Source of the DNA: Planctomycetota bacterium
GTDB taxonomy: Bacteria; Planctomycetota; JACOTG01; JAJDCM01
Assembly (NCBI GenBank): GCA_029260825.1
Contig: JAJDCM010000382.1
Location: forward strand, 65,221-102,111
DNA: 36,891 bases
Reading direction: 5' to 3'
Numbering within the stretch: position 1 is the stretch's first letter; every line of letters begins with the position of its first letter. The notes under the pieces were generated by a model, which searched no databases, was not told the DNA's origin, and saw only the letters and a program-made list of their open reading frames with translations. The translations under genes and the position numbers were made by a program. This document shows positions 21,795 through 30,654 of this stretch, one piece after another.

Positions 21795-24593
21795 ATGACG
21801 AATTACAAGAAGACATCGAGGATGGGAGAGGCTCTCCTTGTGGCCATTCTTCTCTTCACGGCAACCGGGAGTCCTGCGTTCGGTCAAACAAGCCCGGAAA
21901 CTAAAGCCCGTGAACTTCTCCAGGTTGCCATCCTCACCGAGGAGAGCGAGCACAACCCGCTTGCAGCTCAAAAGCTTTACCAACAGGTCCTCGCCGTCCC
22001 CCAGATCGGAGAACCGCTGAAGACCCAGGCCTGGCTCCGCCTTGGACTTTGTCTTCTTGGAATGGGGGAGGAGCAGGAAGGCTACAAGGCTCTTGAGGAA
22101 GCAGCGGAGGGAGAGGGAGAGTCTGCAAAGGAGGCGTCAAGCCTACTCACCAAAGAGGCTCGCTCTCGCTTCCAGCTGGAGGGGCGAATCCAGCAATTGG
22201 CGGCGGCATTATCGATGAGGGATCCATCCAAAATTATTCAAGAACTGGAATGGATCGGTGAACCGGCAGTGCCCTCGCTCATCCATGCGGTCCAAGCAGA
22301 AAAGATCGACCTTGAGTTGATTAACCGCACTTTTACTGTCCTCCTGAGAATCGGAGGAGAGAAAGCCACCGAGTATTTCGAAAGCGTCATTCGCTCCGAA
22401 GACCCCATTCTTAAGCGGACCCTCATCAAGCTGATCGGAGGGATCAGACAGCAGGTCGATCCCACGGTTCTCTCGACCATTCTTGGGCTCTTGGAAGACA
22501 AGAATCCTTTCATCCGCAGCGAGTTTCTTCGAACTTGCGGAGATATCGTTCCACCGCTCGAGCTAGTCCGGTTCACCCAAGATCCCGATGCGTCGGTCCG
22601 AATCTCTGCTCTCTCCCACATTGCTTCCCGGGGCCATGTCGGCAGTCAGGAAGTCATGAAAGTACTCGCTCCCATCCTCACGTCTTCGCTTGAAAGCAAA
22701 GACGAGGAATGGCTTTCCGTTTTGAGGATGATTCTCGGGAGATCTCATATTCTCTCGACCCGCGAAGGGAGAGAGCTTTACTTCTTGGCGCTCTCTCATC
22801 CAGGACTGGAGCGGTCTTCAGGGAGCAAAAAGTGGTACGACGGTTGGAGCGGGCGGAAGGTGAAGTTCGTCGACGAATGGACTCCTCAAGAGATGCTTCC
22901 AATTGCCCGGTCCTTGGGACCAATCCACAAAGATCAACCGACACTCAGCCAGCGAGTCATTAGCCAGTTCGTAGCAGCAAACTGCACCCAATGGAATTCA
23001 GATCTGGAAGACGCTCTTGAACTTGACGCTCTTGGCTATGGATCCGGGGCGATCAGTGAATGGATCCTGAAAAACGCAAATGAGAGCCTACTTCATCCGG
23101 TGATCCAGAGGTTAGCTCGATTCCCGGCCCCCCAGGACTATTCAGTGTGGTTGTCCCGACAAGAGCTCCCGGAATCTGCCTTGCCCGAGCTAACTGCCCA
23201 CATCAAGAGAGGTGATGACTTTGGTCTCTTTCTGATCCGGGCAATTGCCAGAATGGGCACCGAAAGCTCCGCCCGCTCTTTGGAGAATCTCGTCCTGGGA
23301 AATCCAGACCGCCTGTATGCATTCACCTTCAATTCTCTGATTGAGGAAAATTCGGCAGCAAACAACGCGCTCTTGCAAAGGCTTATCCCTCTCGGAGGTT
23401 CCGACCAGAATAGTAAACGGGCCCGAAATCGGGCCCTTCTCCATCTGGTGAGTGAGAATCCGAAGGGAGCTCTTGATGTCGTGGTTCGCGCTTATCAAGC
23501 TGGCCTCGAAAAAGACTCCCCAGATTCCTCACGGGGTCCGAAACGGTTCCTGGTTGAGATCATTGGCACGAACGAGAATCCTTCCCGGGTGGATCCTGCC
23601 CTCACCGCCAAGTTCTACAATCTGTGCCTGTCAACATCCAACCAGGATGCTTGGGAGGACGCCGACAACACGGCTCTCCTTCTCGACCATCGAACTAAGA
23701 ACCGGGGCTGGCTCGTTCAGGAGCCTGTAATCGAAGCTCTGGTGACTCATGCTATGCAGTGCCCGCTCAGGGAAGACGATCGGCGCCTTTTCATTCAAAG
23801 GGTTGTCTATCAAAAGCGAGGAGACCAGAAACTTCGGAGGCCCTTGATCGACGCCACACTCGTTAGTGATGACATCGAATTGGTCTCCGCTGCTGTATCG
23901 AAGATTTACGATTATCTATCCTTGCCTGGTTGGAGGCCAGAATTCTATGCCGACCTGATTCCCACCCTCGAACAATTGCTCACCCGATCCGATGTCTCTG
24001 TCGTGAACACGTCTCTCAACATCCTGGGAAAGCTCGCTCCCGAGCGTTTCGCCGAAAAGGCCAAAGAGATGACGAAACACCAGTCGGCCGAGATTCGGCT
24101 CAATGCCGGGAAGTACCTGGTCGAAAACCGCCCGTCAGAAGCGACTTCCTACTTGATTCCTCTCCTGAAAGATCCCGATTCATCGGTCCGCGAGGAAACC
24201 GCGAGGATCATGGCCAACGTCCTGGATCGGGAGTCTATTCCTGCCCTCATCGAAGCGATGCGAGATCCGGACTACAAGGTGAGGCTCGCCGTTCAGAGCT
24301 CCCTTGACAGAATCCGAACCTACTACGAGACAAAGGACCACTGGCAGACTTACCTTTCCTCGGTTGACCTTGAGGCTTCTAGCGCCGCCGAGGCCTTGCT
24401 CAAACAGACAAAGTCGGAAGAGAAGCAGGAGGTTAGAGTTGCAGCAATTCAATCCCTGGCAAGCCTGGGTGTCAAGGAGACCTTGCCGTTCCTCATCGAG
24501 CTCATGAAAGACCCGGATCCTCGGATTGCAAAAGAGGCTCTTCTTGCGATAAATCGCCTGAATCAAGTGACTGAGGAGAAAGGCGAAGACTAA
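21795..24593 (+). CDS. Secreted TPR/HEAT-repeat protein
   Basis: Large alpha-solenoid protein of 932 aa with an N-terminal signal peptide (hydrophobic MGEALLVAILLFTATGSPAFG, cleavage near residue 30). An N-terminal TPR-like pair follows (AQKLYQQVLAVPQIGEPLKTQAWLRLG, about 55-110), then HEAT-like repeats over most of the rest. The clearest are at about 125-290 (EPAVPSLIHAVQAEK, DPTVLSTILGLLEDKNPFIR) and 690-930 (PDSSVREETARIMANVL, DPDYKVRLAVQSSLDRI, LPFLIELMKDPDPRIAKEAL). No catalytic motif is seen, so a scaffold or peptide-binding role outside the cytoplasm is likely. The ribosome binding site AGAGGA is 10 bases upstream. Position after the TTGAC repeats makes it the likely target of the adjacent two-component system. 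Confidence 0.85.
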   Translation: MTNYKKTSRMGEALLVAILLFTATGSPAFGQTSPETKARELLQVAILTEESEHNPLAAQKLYQQVLAVPQIGEPLKTQAWLRLGLCLLGMGEEQEGYKALEEAAEGEGESAKEASSLLTKEARSRFQLEGRIQQLAAALSMRDPSKIIQELEWIGEPAVPSLIHAVQAEKIDLELINRTFTVLLRIGGEKATEYFESVIRSEDPILKRTLIKLIGGIRQQVDPTVLSTILGLLEDKNPFIRSEFLRTCGDIVPPLELVRFTQDPDASVRISALSHIASRGHVGSQEVMKVLAPILTSSLESKDEEWLSVLRMILGRSHILSTREGRELYFLALSHPGLERSSGSKKWYDGWSGRKVKFVDEWTPQEMLPIARSLGPIHKDQPTLSQRVISQFVAANCTQWNSDLEDALELDALGYGSGAISEWILKNANESLLHPVIQRLARFPAPQDYSVWLSRQELPESALPELTAHIKRGDDFGLFLIRAIARMGTESSARSLENLVLGNPDRLYAFTFNSLIEENSAANNALLQRLIPLGGSDQNSKRARNRALLHLVSENPKGALDVVVRAYQAGLEKDSPDSSRGPKRFLVEIIGTNENPSRVDPALTAKFYNLCLSTSNQDAWEDADNTALLLDHRTKNRGWLVQEPVIEALVTHAMQCPLREDDRRLFIQRVVYQKRGDQKLRRPLIDATLVSDDIELVSAAVSKIYDYLSLPGWRPEFYADLIPTLEQLLTRSDVSVVNTSLNILGKLAPERFAEKAKEMTKHQSAEIRLNAGKYLVENRPSEATSYLIPLLKDPDSSVREETARIMANVLDRESIPALIEAMRDPDYKVRLAVQSSLDRIRTYYETKDHWQTYLSSVDLEASSAAEALLKQTKSEEKQEVRVAAIQSLASLGVKETLPFLIELMKDPDPRIAKEALLAINRLNQVTEEKGED

Positions 24594-24660
24594 CTGGATC
24601 ATCCCTCCTTCCCAATGCGGGCGCCCTCGTGTATTCTTTGACGTTTCGATTTTCGGACCC

Positions 24661-24679
24661 GGCAACATTGATTGTTGCC
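24661..24679. promoter_or_regulatory. Perfect 19-base palindrome upstream of uvrA
   Basis: GGCAACA, a TTGAT centre and TGTTGCC form a 7-bp inverted repeat. It lies 18 bases after a TTGACG -35-like hexamer (24638-24643) and therefore covers the expected -10. This is a typical place for a repressor operator; a damage-responsive repressor is one possibility. Confidence 0.4.
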
Positions 24680-24724
24680 AGGGACCGTGTCACGGGCGCG
24701 AAAACGGGGGACTCCTTTTCTTTC

Positions 24725-27700
24725 ATGGCAAGCCGTGAGATCCGCATTCGGGGCGCAAGCGAGCACAATCTCAAGGAAGTCAACCTCGACATTCCAAGAA
24801 ACACCCTGACCACCATCACGGGTGTTTCGGGGTCGGGGAAGTCTTCTCTCGCGTTCGATACCCTTCATAAGGAAGGCCAGCGGCGATTCATGGAATCGCT
24901 GTCGGCCTATGCGCGCCAGTTTCTGGGCCGCATGGAAAAGCCCAAGGTCGAGCACATCGAGGGGCTGTCTCCGACCATTTCCATCGACCAGAAGACGGTC
25001 AATCGCAACCCCCGGTCCACGGTGGGGACGATCACGGAGATTTACGACCATTTCCGTCTTCTCTACGCCCGGTTGGGAACCCCGAACTGCCCCACGTGCT
25101 CCCTCCCGATCGCCGGCCAAACCCCCGACCAGATCACCGATGCGATCCTCGCCGACGGAGCCGGAAAGCAGGTCACCCTCCTTGCGCCCATCGTCAAGGG
25201 TCGAAAAGGCGAGTACCGAAAAGAGCTGGAAGAGCTCCGGATGAGGGGATATGTCCGGGCGCGCATCGACGGAGAAATTCAGCGACTGGAAGATATCGAC
25301 GGGCTCGAGCGATACCGAAACCACTCCATCGAGATCATCCTCGATCGGATCGTTGCCTCGCCGGAAAAGAAGAGCCGGATGGCCGAAGCCGTCGAGCAGG
25401 GTCTCCGAGAGGGTGAAGGGGTCCTTTACTGCCTCGCGGATGGTTCGGACGAACCAACGATCTACAGCGAGAACCTGGCCTGCCCCCGTTGTGGTTTTTC
25501 GGTTCCCGAACTCGAGCCCCGGCTCTTTTCCTTCAACTCACCCCACGGAGCCTGTGTTGATTGCAATGGCCTCGGTTTTCAGATCACCATTGATGCGGAT
25601 CTGCTCATCCGGGAACCGGATCTCTCGATTCGGGATGGAGCGGCTCCTCTGCTGGAACATTGGCAACGCCTTTCCACCTTGCGTCAGGCCTTTCGCATCC
25701 TCGAGATCAAATCAAAGGCCATGGGCTTTTCCCTGAAGACCCCCTGGGAAGAACTCGAGCAAGAACAGAAGAACCTCATTCTTCACGGGCATCCCAAGGC
25801 GACCGGACGGAAGGCCTCCGGAAAAGGCGACGGGGCGGAGAAGAAGAAAAAGAGTGATGAGGGCGAGGGGGGACTGGTAGCCGCCATTGAAAAAGCCTTT
25901 GGAAGCCTGGGTCTTGCCCGATACCGCCGAGACGTTGAATGTGAAGGATGTCACGGAGGAAGGTTAAAGCCTTCTGCGCTTTCGGTTCTCTTCCACGGAA
26001 TCAACATCCGGGAAGCGGCGAACATGACGGTGAAAGACGCAATTGCGTTCTTCACCCAGCTCAAGCCGACCAAGAAAGAAGCCCGCATCGGGAAACAGCT
26101 CTTCAAAGAGATCCGATCCAGGCTTTCGTTCCTCATCAACGTCGGACTCTCGTACCTGAGTCTCGATCGAAAATCCTCTTCGCTTTCTGGTGGTGAAGCC
26201 CAGCGCATCCGTCTTGCCACTCAGCTTGGTGCCAACCTTCGGGGAGTGCTGTATATTCTTGATGAGCCTTCCATCGGCCTTCACGCCCGGGACAACCGAC
26301 GTCTCATCGAGACCCTCCTGAATCTTCGCGATCAGGGAAACACGGTTTTCGTGGTGGAGCACGATCTTGACACCATGTTTGCTTCGGACCACGTCATCGA
26401 CGTAGGACCGGGAGCGGGAAGCGAAGGCGGCGAGATCGTGGGGCAAGGGACCCTCGCTCAGGTCGCAAAGAGTAAGACGTCGGTGACCGCGCGCTACCTC
26501 ACGCGAAAGCTCTCCATTCCGATCCCGGAAGCCCGTCGTCCTCTCGATGATCGCCGGATCGTGATCGTCAACGCGACCCAGAACAACCTGAAGGGCATCA
26601 CGGTCGAAATTCCCCTGGGTGTGTTCGTCGCCGTCACCGGGGTTTCCGGTTCCGGTAAGAGCACCCTCATCAACGACATCTTGAAGAAGGCCCTTTCCTT
26701 CCGTCTCCATCGGGCTCGGAAGCATCCAGGAGCCCACGAGACCATCGAGGGAGTCGGACTCGTTGACAAGGTCATCGAGATCGATCAATCCCCGATCGGC
26801 CGCACTCCGCGGTCGAACCCGGCGACCTATACCAAGGTCTTCGACGAGATCCGAAAGCTCTTCACCCAGGTTCCGGAGGCAAAGATCCGGGGCTATACTC
26901 CGGGTCGATTCAGCTTCAACGTCGAGGGGGGACGATGTGATGAATGCGAGGGCGCCGGTGTCAACATCGTGGAGATGCAGTTTCTTCCCGATGTCGAGAT
27001 CCCATGTGAGGCTTGCGGCGGCAGGCGGTTCAACCGGGACACCCTCGACGTTCTCTTCAAGGGAAAGAGCATCTATGACGTGCTTTCGATGCCGGTCCTT
27101 GAGGCTCGAGAATTCTTCTCCGCACACCCGCGCATCAAGACAACTCTCGACACGTTGCATGAAGTCGGACTTGGCTACGTCAAGCTGGGGCAACAGGCAA
27201 CGACCCTCTCGGGGGGAGAGGCTCAGCGGGTCAAACTTGCCGCCGAACTTCGACGAAAAGACACGGGAAACACCCTCTACATCCTGGACGAACCGACCAC
27301 GGGCCTGCACCTCCACGACGTGGCAAGGCTCGTAAAAGCTGTCCAGCAGCTGGTGGACAAGGGGAACACGGTGCTCGTGATCGAGCACAACCTCGAAGTG
27401 GTGAAGGTCGTCGATCACGTCATCGATCTGGGGCCGGAAGGGGGAGAAGGCGGAGGGTTGATCGTCGCCGAAGGAACCCCCGAAGACGTGGCAAAAACCA
27501 GGAAGTCCTACACCGGACGAGCGCTAAAATCAGTTCTCAAAGATGAAGCCATTCCCGATTTCAGTGCGGCGCCCGAGACGAAAAGGAAGGTCGTTTCTTC
27601 GGAGGGCGAAGATCGGGATCTGGTCATCGAAGGCGCGTCCAAGAACAATCTTCAGCACGTAAATGTCCGGATCCCCGCCGGGAAGATCACGGTGGTTACC

Positions 27701-30595
27701 GGCGTCTCCGGTTCGGGAAAGACCTCCCTCGTCTTTGACACCATCTTTGCCGAAGGACAGCGGAGGTTCGTTGAATGTCTCTCGACCTACGCACGTCGCT
27801 TCCTGGGAAGGCTCGATCAACCCCCTGTCGATCGAATCGATGGATTGGCCCCGGCCATCGCCATTGACCAGCGGACCGCATCCCACAATCCCCGATCGAC
27901 GGTAGCGACCTCGACGGAAATCTACGACTATCTTCGGATCCTGTTCGCCAGAGTGGGAACCCAGAACTGCCATCGATGTGGAATTGAGCTCCGCTCTTTT
28001 TCTCCGACGACGGCGGCAACCGACGCGGTCCGGCAAAAAAACGGAAAGACCGTTTTCGTGACCGCGCCTCTTTACCTTCCGGGAACAACTCGAACCCTGA
28101 GCCTCGACCGGGCCGATCATTTGAAAGGCCTTGTCGCTACCCTCCAAAAAGATGGGTTCGTGAGGGTCGTGATCGATGGGGAAGTTCATCGTCTGGAGGA
28201 GATCCCTCCCAAATCCTTCAAGATCAAGCGACGGGTTCCGGTCTACCTTCTCATCGATCGAATCAAGGTCTCGGAGAAGACGCGAAAAAGAGTGGTGGAC
28301 TCTCTCGAGGTAGCCTTCGAGCGAGGAAAAGGGATGGCCTGTCTTCTTCCTGGAAGCGAAGAGGATGGGGAGGAGATCATCTACTCCCGGATCAAGGCCT
28401 GTCCCGAATGCGATGAAGTGCAAGAGGAAGAGCTGACCCCGAGGATGTTCTCGTTCAACAGTCACCTCGGGGCCTGCGAGCATTGTTCGGGTCTTGGATT
28501 CACCATCGCGGTCGACGAAGAGCTCCTCTTCACCCGGCCTGATCTTCCGATTCTTCCCGAGAAAGATGGGAGGGAGGGAGCCCAATCCATCGTCGGTGGT
28601 CACACCATGCTCGGAAACCTTCTCAAGCTTGCCGCCAAGCGAGAGAAGTTCAACATCGATAAACCGCTCCAGACCCTCTCTCCTCGGGCGATGGACATCG
28701 TGATGAACGGTCTCCCCGGAGTGGAGCTTCACGTATCCTGGGTCTCTTCCTCCGGACTCAAACATCGTCATGCGGTGTGGGAAGGCTTCACGCCTCTCAT
28801 GATCCGGTGGAACCGGGAGTATCCCGATGCCTCCTTCATGGCGCGGGTGCGGTCCGTTCTGAAGGATGATGTCTGTCCAAGCTGTGAGGGGCAACGCCTG
28901 AAGCCCAGCTTGTGTTCGGTTCTCCTCGGTGGGCTCAGCATCGCCGGAGTGTGTGCGCTTTCCGTCACCAAAGGGCTGGAGTTCTTCGAGAACCTCGTTC
29001 TTTCCAAACGAGATCTGAGCGTGGCGGATCAAGCCATCAAAGAGGTTGAAGCCCGGATCCAGTTCCTGCAAAAAGTAGGGCTCGAGTATCTGACCCTGGA
29101 TCGACGAACCTCGACCCTTTCGGGAGGCGAAGCCCAGAGAATTCGACTGGCGACCCAGATCGGCAGCGGTCTCGTCGGGGTCATCTATGTTCTCGATGAA
29201 CCGACCATTGGCCTTCACCAGCGCGATACCGCTCGTCTCCTCACGACCCTTTCCGAGCTTCGAGATCTTGGCAATACGGTGCTGGTCGTGGAACACGATG
29301 AGGAGTCCATCTGTTATGCGGACCACATCATCGACGTCGGCCCGGGCGCAGGGAAGAATGGGGGAAATATTATCGCCCAGGGAACTCTGAAAGAGATCCG
29401 AGAAAACAAACGCTCTCTCACGGGAAAATATCTCAACGGATCCCTCCGGATTCCGGTTCCGGAAGAGCGACGCCAATCGTCCCACTGGCTCGAAGTCCTG
29501 GGAGCGACCGAGAACAACCTCAAAGACATTGATGTTCGCTTTCCCATCGGATCCCTCTCCGCGGTAACCGGAGTTTCCGGATCCGGAAAGAGCACCCTGG
29601 TGATGTCGATCCTGCGAAAAGCGGTGGCCAAGAAGCTTCGCCAGGGACGGCACCGCCCCGGCGCTCACAAGGCCGTGATTGGAATCGAGAGGCTCACCAA
29701 GATCGTGGTGATTGATCAAAGCCCGATCGGTCGTACTCCGGCTTCGAATGCGGCGACCTATACCGGAGTCTTTGATTCCATCCGCGACGTTTTTGCGGCG
29801 GCTCCCATTTCCAAGGTCAAGGGATTCAAGAAGGGGCGGTTCAGCTTCAATTCACCCCTTGGTCGATGCAATGCGTGCTCCGGCCGTGGCTACCTTCTCG
29901 TTGACATGCAGTTCCTCTCCGATGTCTGGGTGATGTGTGATGCGTGCCGGGGCCAGAGATTCAACGAGGAAACCCTTCGAGTCAAGTTCAAGGACAAGAC
30001 GATCTCCGATGTGCTTTCCATGGAGGTGTGCGAGGCGCTTCAATTCTTCGAGAAGTTCCCTCGAATCAAACGCATTCTTCAGACCATCGACGACGTTGGA
30101 CTTGGTTATCTCCAGCTTGGTCAGCCGGCCCCGACTCTCTCCGGCGGAGAGGCTCAACGAGTCAAGCTCGCCTCCGAACTTGCTCGTCCCGAGCAGGGAA
30201 GGAACCTCTACCTCCTTGATGAGCCAACCACGGGTCTCCACTTCGCGGACGTGAAGAATCTGATGACGATCGTTTCTCGCCTGGTGGATGCGGGGAACAC
30301 GGTCATCGTGGTCGAACACAACGTCGACGTGATCAAGACCTGCGACTGGGTCGTGGATCTTGGACCGGAGGGAGGAGAACACGGCGGCGAGCTCGTCTCC
30401 TGTGGCACTCCCGAATCGTTGGCGCGAGTGGAGGGATCTTACACGGGAGAATATCTGCGAAAGGCTCTCGCCGATCCGAAGAATACCCAGGAAGCTGACA
30501 AGCCCAAGAAGAAGGCCAAAGCCAAGAAAACATCCAAGAAGGTGGCGAAGAAAGCCACGAAGAAGAAGACGAACCGGCGCACGGCTCGCTCTTAG
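24725..30595 (+). CDS. uvrA: Double-length UvrA (tandem-fused excinuclease ABC subunit A) with Lys-rich tail
   Basis: Damage-recognition ATPase of nucleotide excision repair. The 1956-aa protein is two complete UvrA copies in a row (about 1-957 and 960-1915). Four Walker A motifs of the form GVSGSGK lie at about residues 33, 640, 993 and 1616. Four LSGGEAQR signatures lie at about 488, 828, 1465 and 1805, with four LDEPxxGLH Walker B segments. The zinc modules look intact in both copies (CPRC/CVDC, CDEC/CEAC, CPEC/CEHC, CNAC/CDAC). The copies are clearly diverged, so this is not an assembly duplication. The fusion is known from Chlamydia. Residues about 1917-1956 form a Lys/Ala-rich tail. I chose ATG 24725, where homology begins, over an unsupported 32-residue extension. 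Confidence 0.97.
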   Translation: MASREIRIRGASEHNLKEVNLDIPRNTLTTITGVSGSGKSSLAFDTLHKEGQRRFMESLSAYARQFLGRMEKPKVEHIEGLSPTISIDQKTVNRNPRSTVGTITEIYDHFRLLYARLGTPNCPTCSLPIAGQTPDQITDAILADGAGKQVTLLAPIVKGRKGEYRKELEELRMRGYVRARIDGEIQRLEDIDGLERYRNHSIEIILDRIVASPEKKSRMAEAVEQGLREGEGVLYCLADGSDEPTIYSENLACPRCGFSVPELEPRLFSFNSPHGACVDCNGLGFQITIDADLLIREPDLSIRDGAAPLLEHWQRLSTLRQAFRILEIKSKAMGFSLKTPWEELEQEQKNLILHGHPKATGRKASGKGDGAEKKKKSDEGEGGLVAAIEKAFGSLGLARYRRDVECEGCHGGRLKPSALSVLFHGINIREAANMTVKDAIAFFTQLKPTKKEARIGKQLFKEIRSRLSFLINVGLSYLSLDRKSSSLSGGEAQRIRLATQLGANLRGVLYILDEPSIGLHARDNRRLIETLLNLRDQGNTVFVVEHDLDTMFASDHVIDVGPGAGSEGGEIVGQGTLAQVAKSKTSVTARYLTRKLSIPIPEARRPLDDRRIVIVNATQNNLKGITVEIPLGVFVAVTGVSGSGKSTLINDILKKALSFRLHRARKHPGAHETIEGVGLVDKVIEIDQSPIGRTPRSNPATYTKVFDEIRKLFTQVPEAKIRGYTPGRFSFNVEGGRCDECEGAGVNIVEMQFLPDVEIPCEACGGRRFNRDTLDVLFKGKSIYDVLSMPVLEAREFFSAHPRIKTTLDTLHEVGLGYVKLGQQATTLSGGEAQRVKLAAELRRKDTGNTLYILDEPTTGLHLHDVARLVKAVQQLVDKGNTVLVIEHNLEVVKVVDHVIDLGPEGGEGGGLIVAEGTPEDVAKTRKSYTGRALKSVLKDEAIPDFSAAPETKRKVVSSEGEDRDLVIEGASKNNLQHVNVRIPAGKITVVTGVSGSGKTSLVFDTIFAEGQRRFVECLSTYARRFLGRLDQPPVDRIDGLAPAIAIDQRTASHNPRSTVATSTEIYDYLRILFARVGTQNCHRCGIELRSFSPTTAATDAVRQKNGKTVFVTAPLYLPGTTRTLSLDRADHLKGLVATLQKDGFVRVVIDGEVHRLEEIPPKSFKIKRRVPVYLLIDRIKVSEKTRKRVVDSLEVAFERGKGMACLLPGSEEDGEEIIYSRIKACPECDEVQEEELTPRMFSFNSHLGACEHCSGLGFTIAVDEELLFTRPDLPILPEKDGREGAQSIVGGHTMLGNLLKLAAKREKFNIDKPLQTLSPRAMDIVMNGLPGVELHVSWVSSSGLKHRHAVWEGFTPLMIRWNREYPDASFMARVRSVLKDDVCPSCEGQRLKPSLCSVLLGGLSIAGVCALSVTKGLEFFENLVLSKRDLSVADQAIKEVEARIQFLQKVGLEYLTLDRRTSTLSGGEAQRIRLATQIGSGLVGVIYVLDEPTIGLHQRDTARLLTTLSELRDLGNTVLVVEHDEESICYADHIIDVGPGAGKNGGNIIAQGTLKEIRENKRSLTGKYLNGSLRIPVPEERRQSSHWLEVLGATENNLKDIDVRFPIGSLSAVTGVSGSGKSTLVMSILRKAVAKKLRQGRHRPGAHKAVIGIERLTKIVVIDQSPIGRTPASNAATYTGVFDSIRDVFAAAPISKVKGFKKGRFSFNSPLGRCNACSGRGYLLVDMQFLSDVWVMCDACRGQRFNEETLRVKFKDKTISDVLSMEVCEALQFFEKFPRIKRILQTIDDVGLGYLQLGQPAPTLSGGEAQRVKLASELARPEQGRNLYLLDEPTTGLHFADVKNLMTIVSRLVDAGNTVIVVEHNVDVIKTCDWVVDLGPEGGEHGGELVSCGTPESLARVEGSYTGEYLRKALADPKNTQEADKPKKKAKAKKTSKKVAKKATKKKTNRRTARS

Positions 30596-30611
30596 TCTCC
30601 CGACTCTTGTG

Positions 30612-30620
30612 TGGTAAGAT
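30612..30620 (+). promoter_or_regulatory. Extended -10 promoter element before the second HEAT gene
   Basis: TGGTAAGAT (TG-n-TAAGAT) lies 35 bases before the preferred ATG at 30655 and 16 bases after the uvrA stop. No good -35 is visible, as is common for extended -10 promoters. Confidence 0.35.
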
Positions 30621-30654
30621 GAAGAGTGTCTTGGGAGCAAGAAAGAGAGTCATC

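Noticed and set aside
27530-29719. Open frame of 729 codons on the minus strand opposite the second half of uvrA
   Set aside because: It is a mirror of the strongly conserved uvrA frame. It has no ribosome binding site, no recognisable domain and very His/Arg/Asp-rich composition, as expected of antisense frames in GC-rich coding DNA. The 484-codon minus frame at 25964-27418 is rejected for the same reason.
24725-30595. Double UvrA as an assembly duplication or frameshift artefact
   Set aside because: The halves differ throughout at protein and DNA level, share one uninterrupted frame, and the fusion is known in other bacteria.
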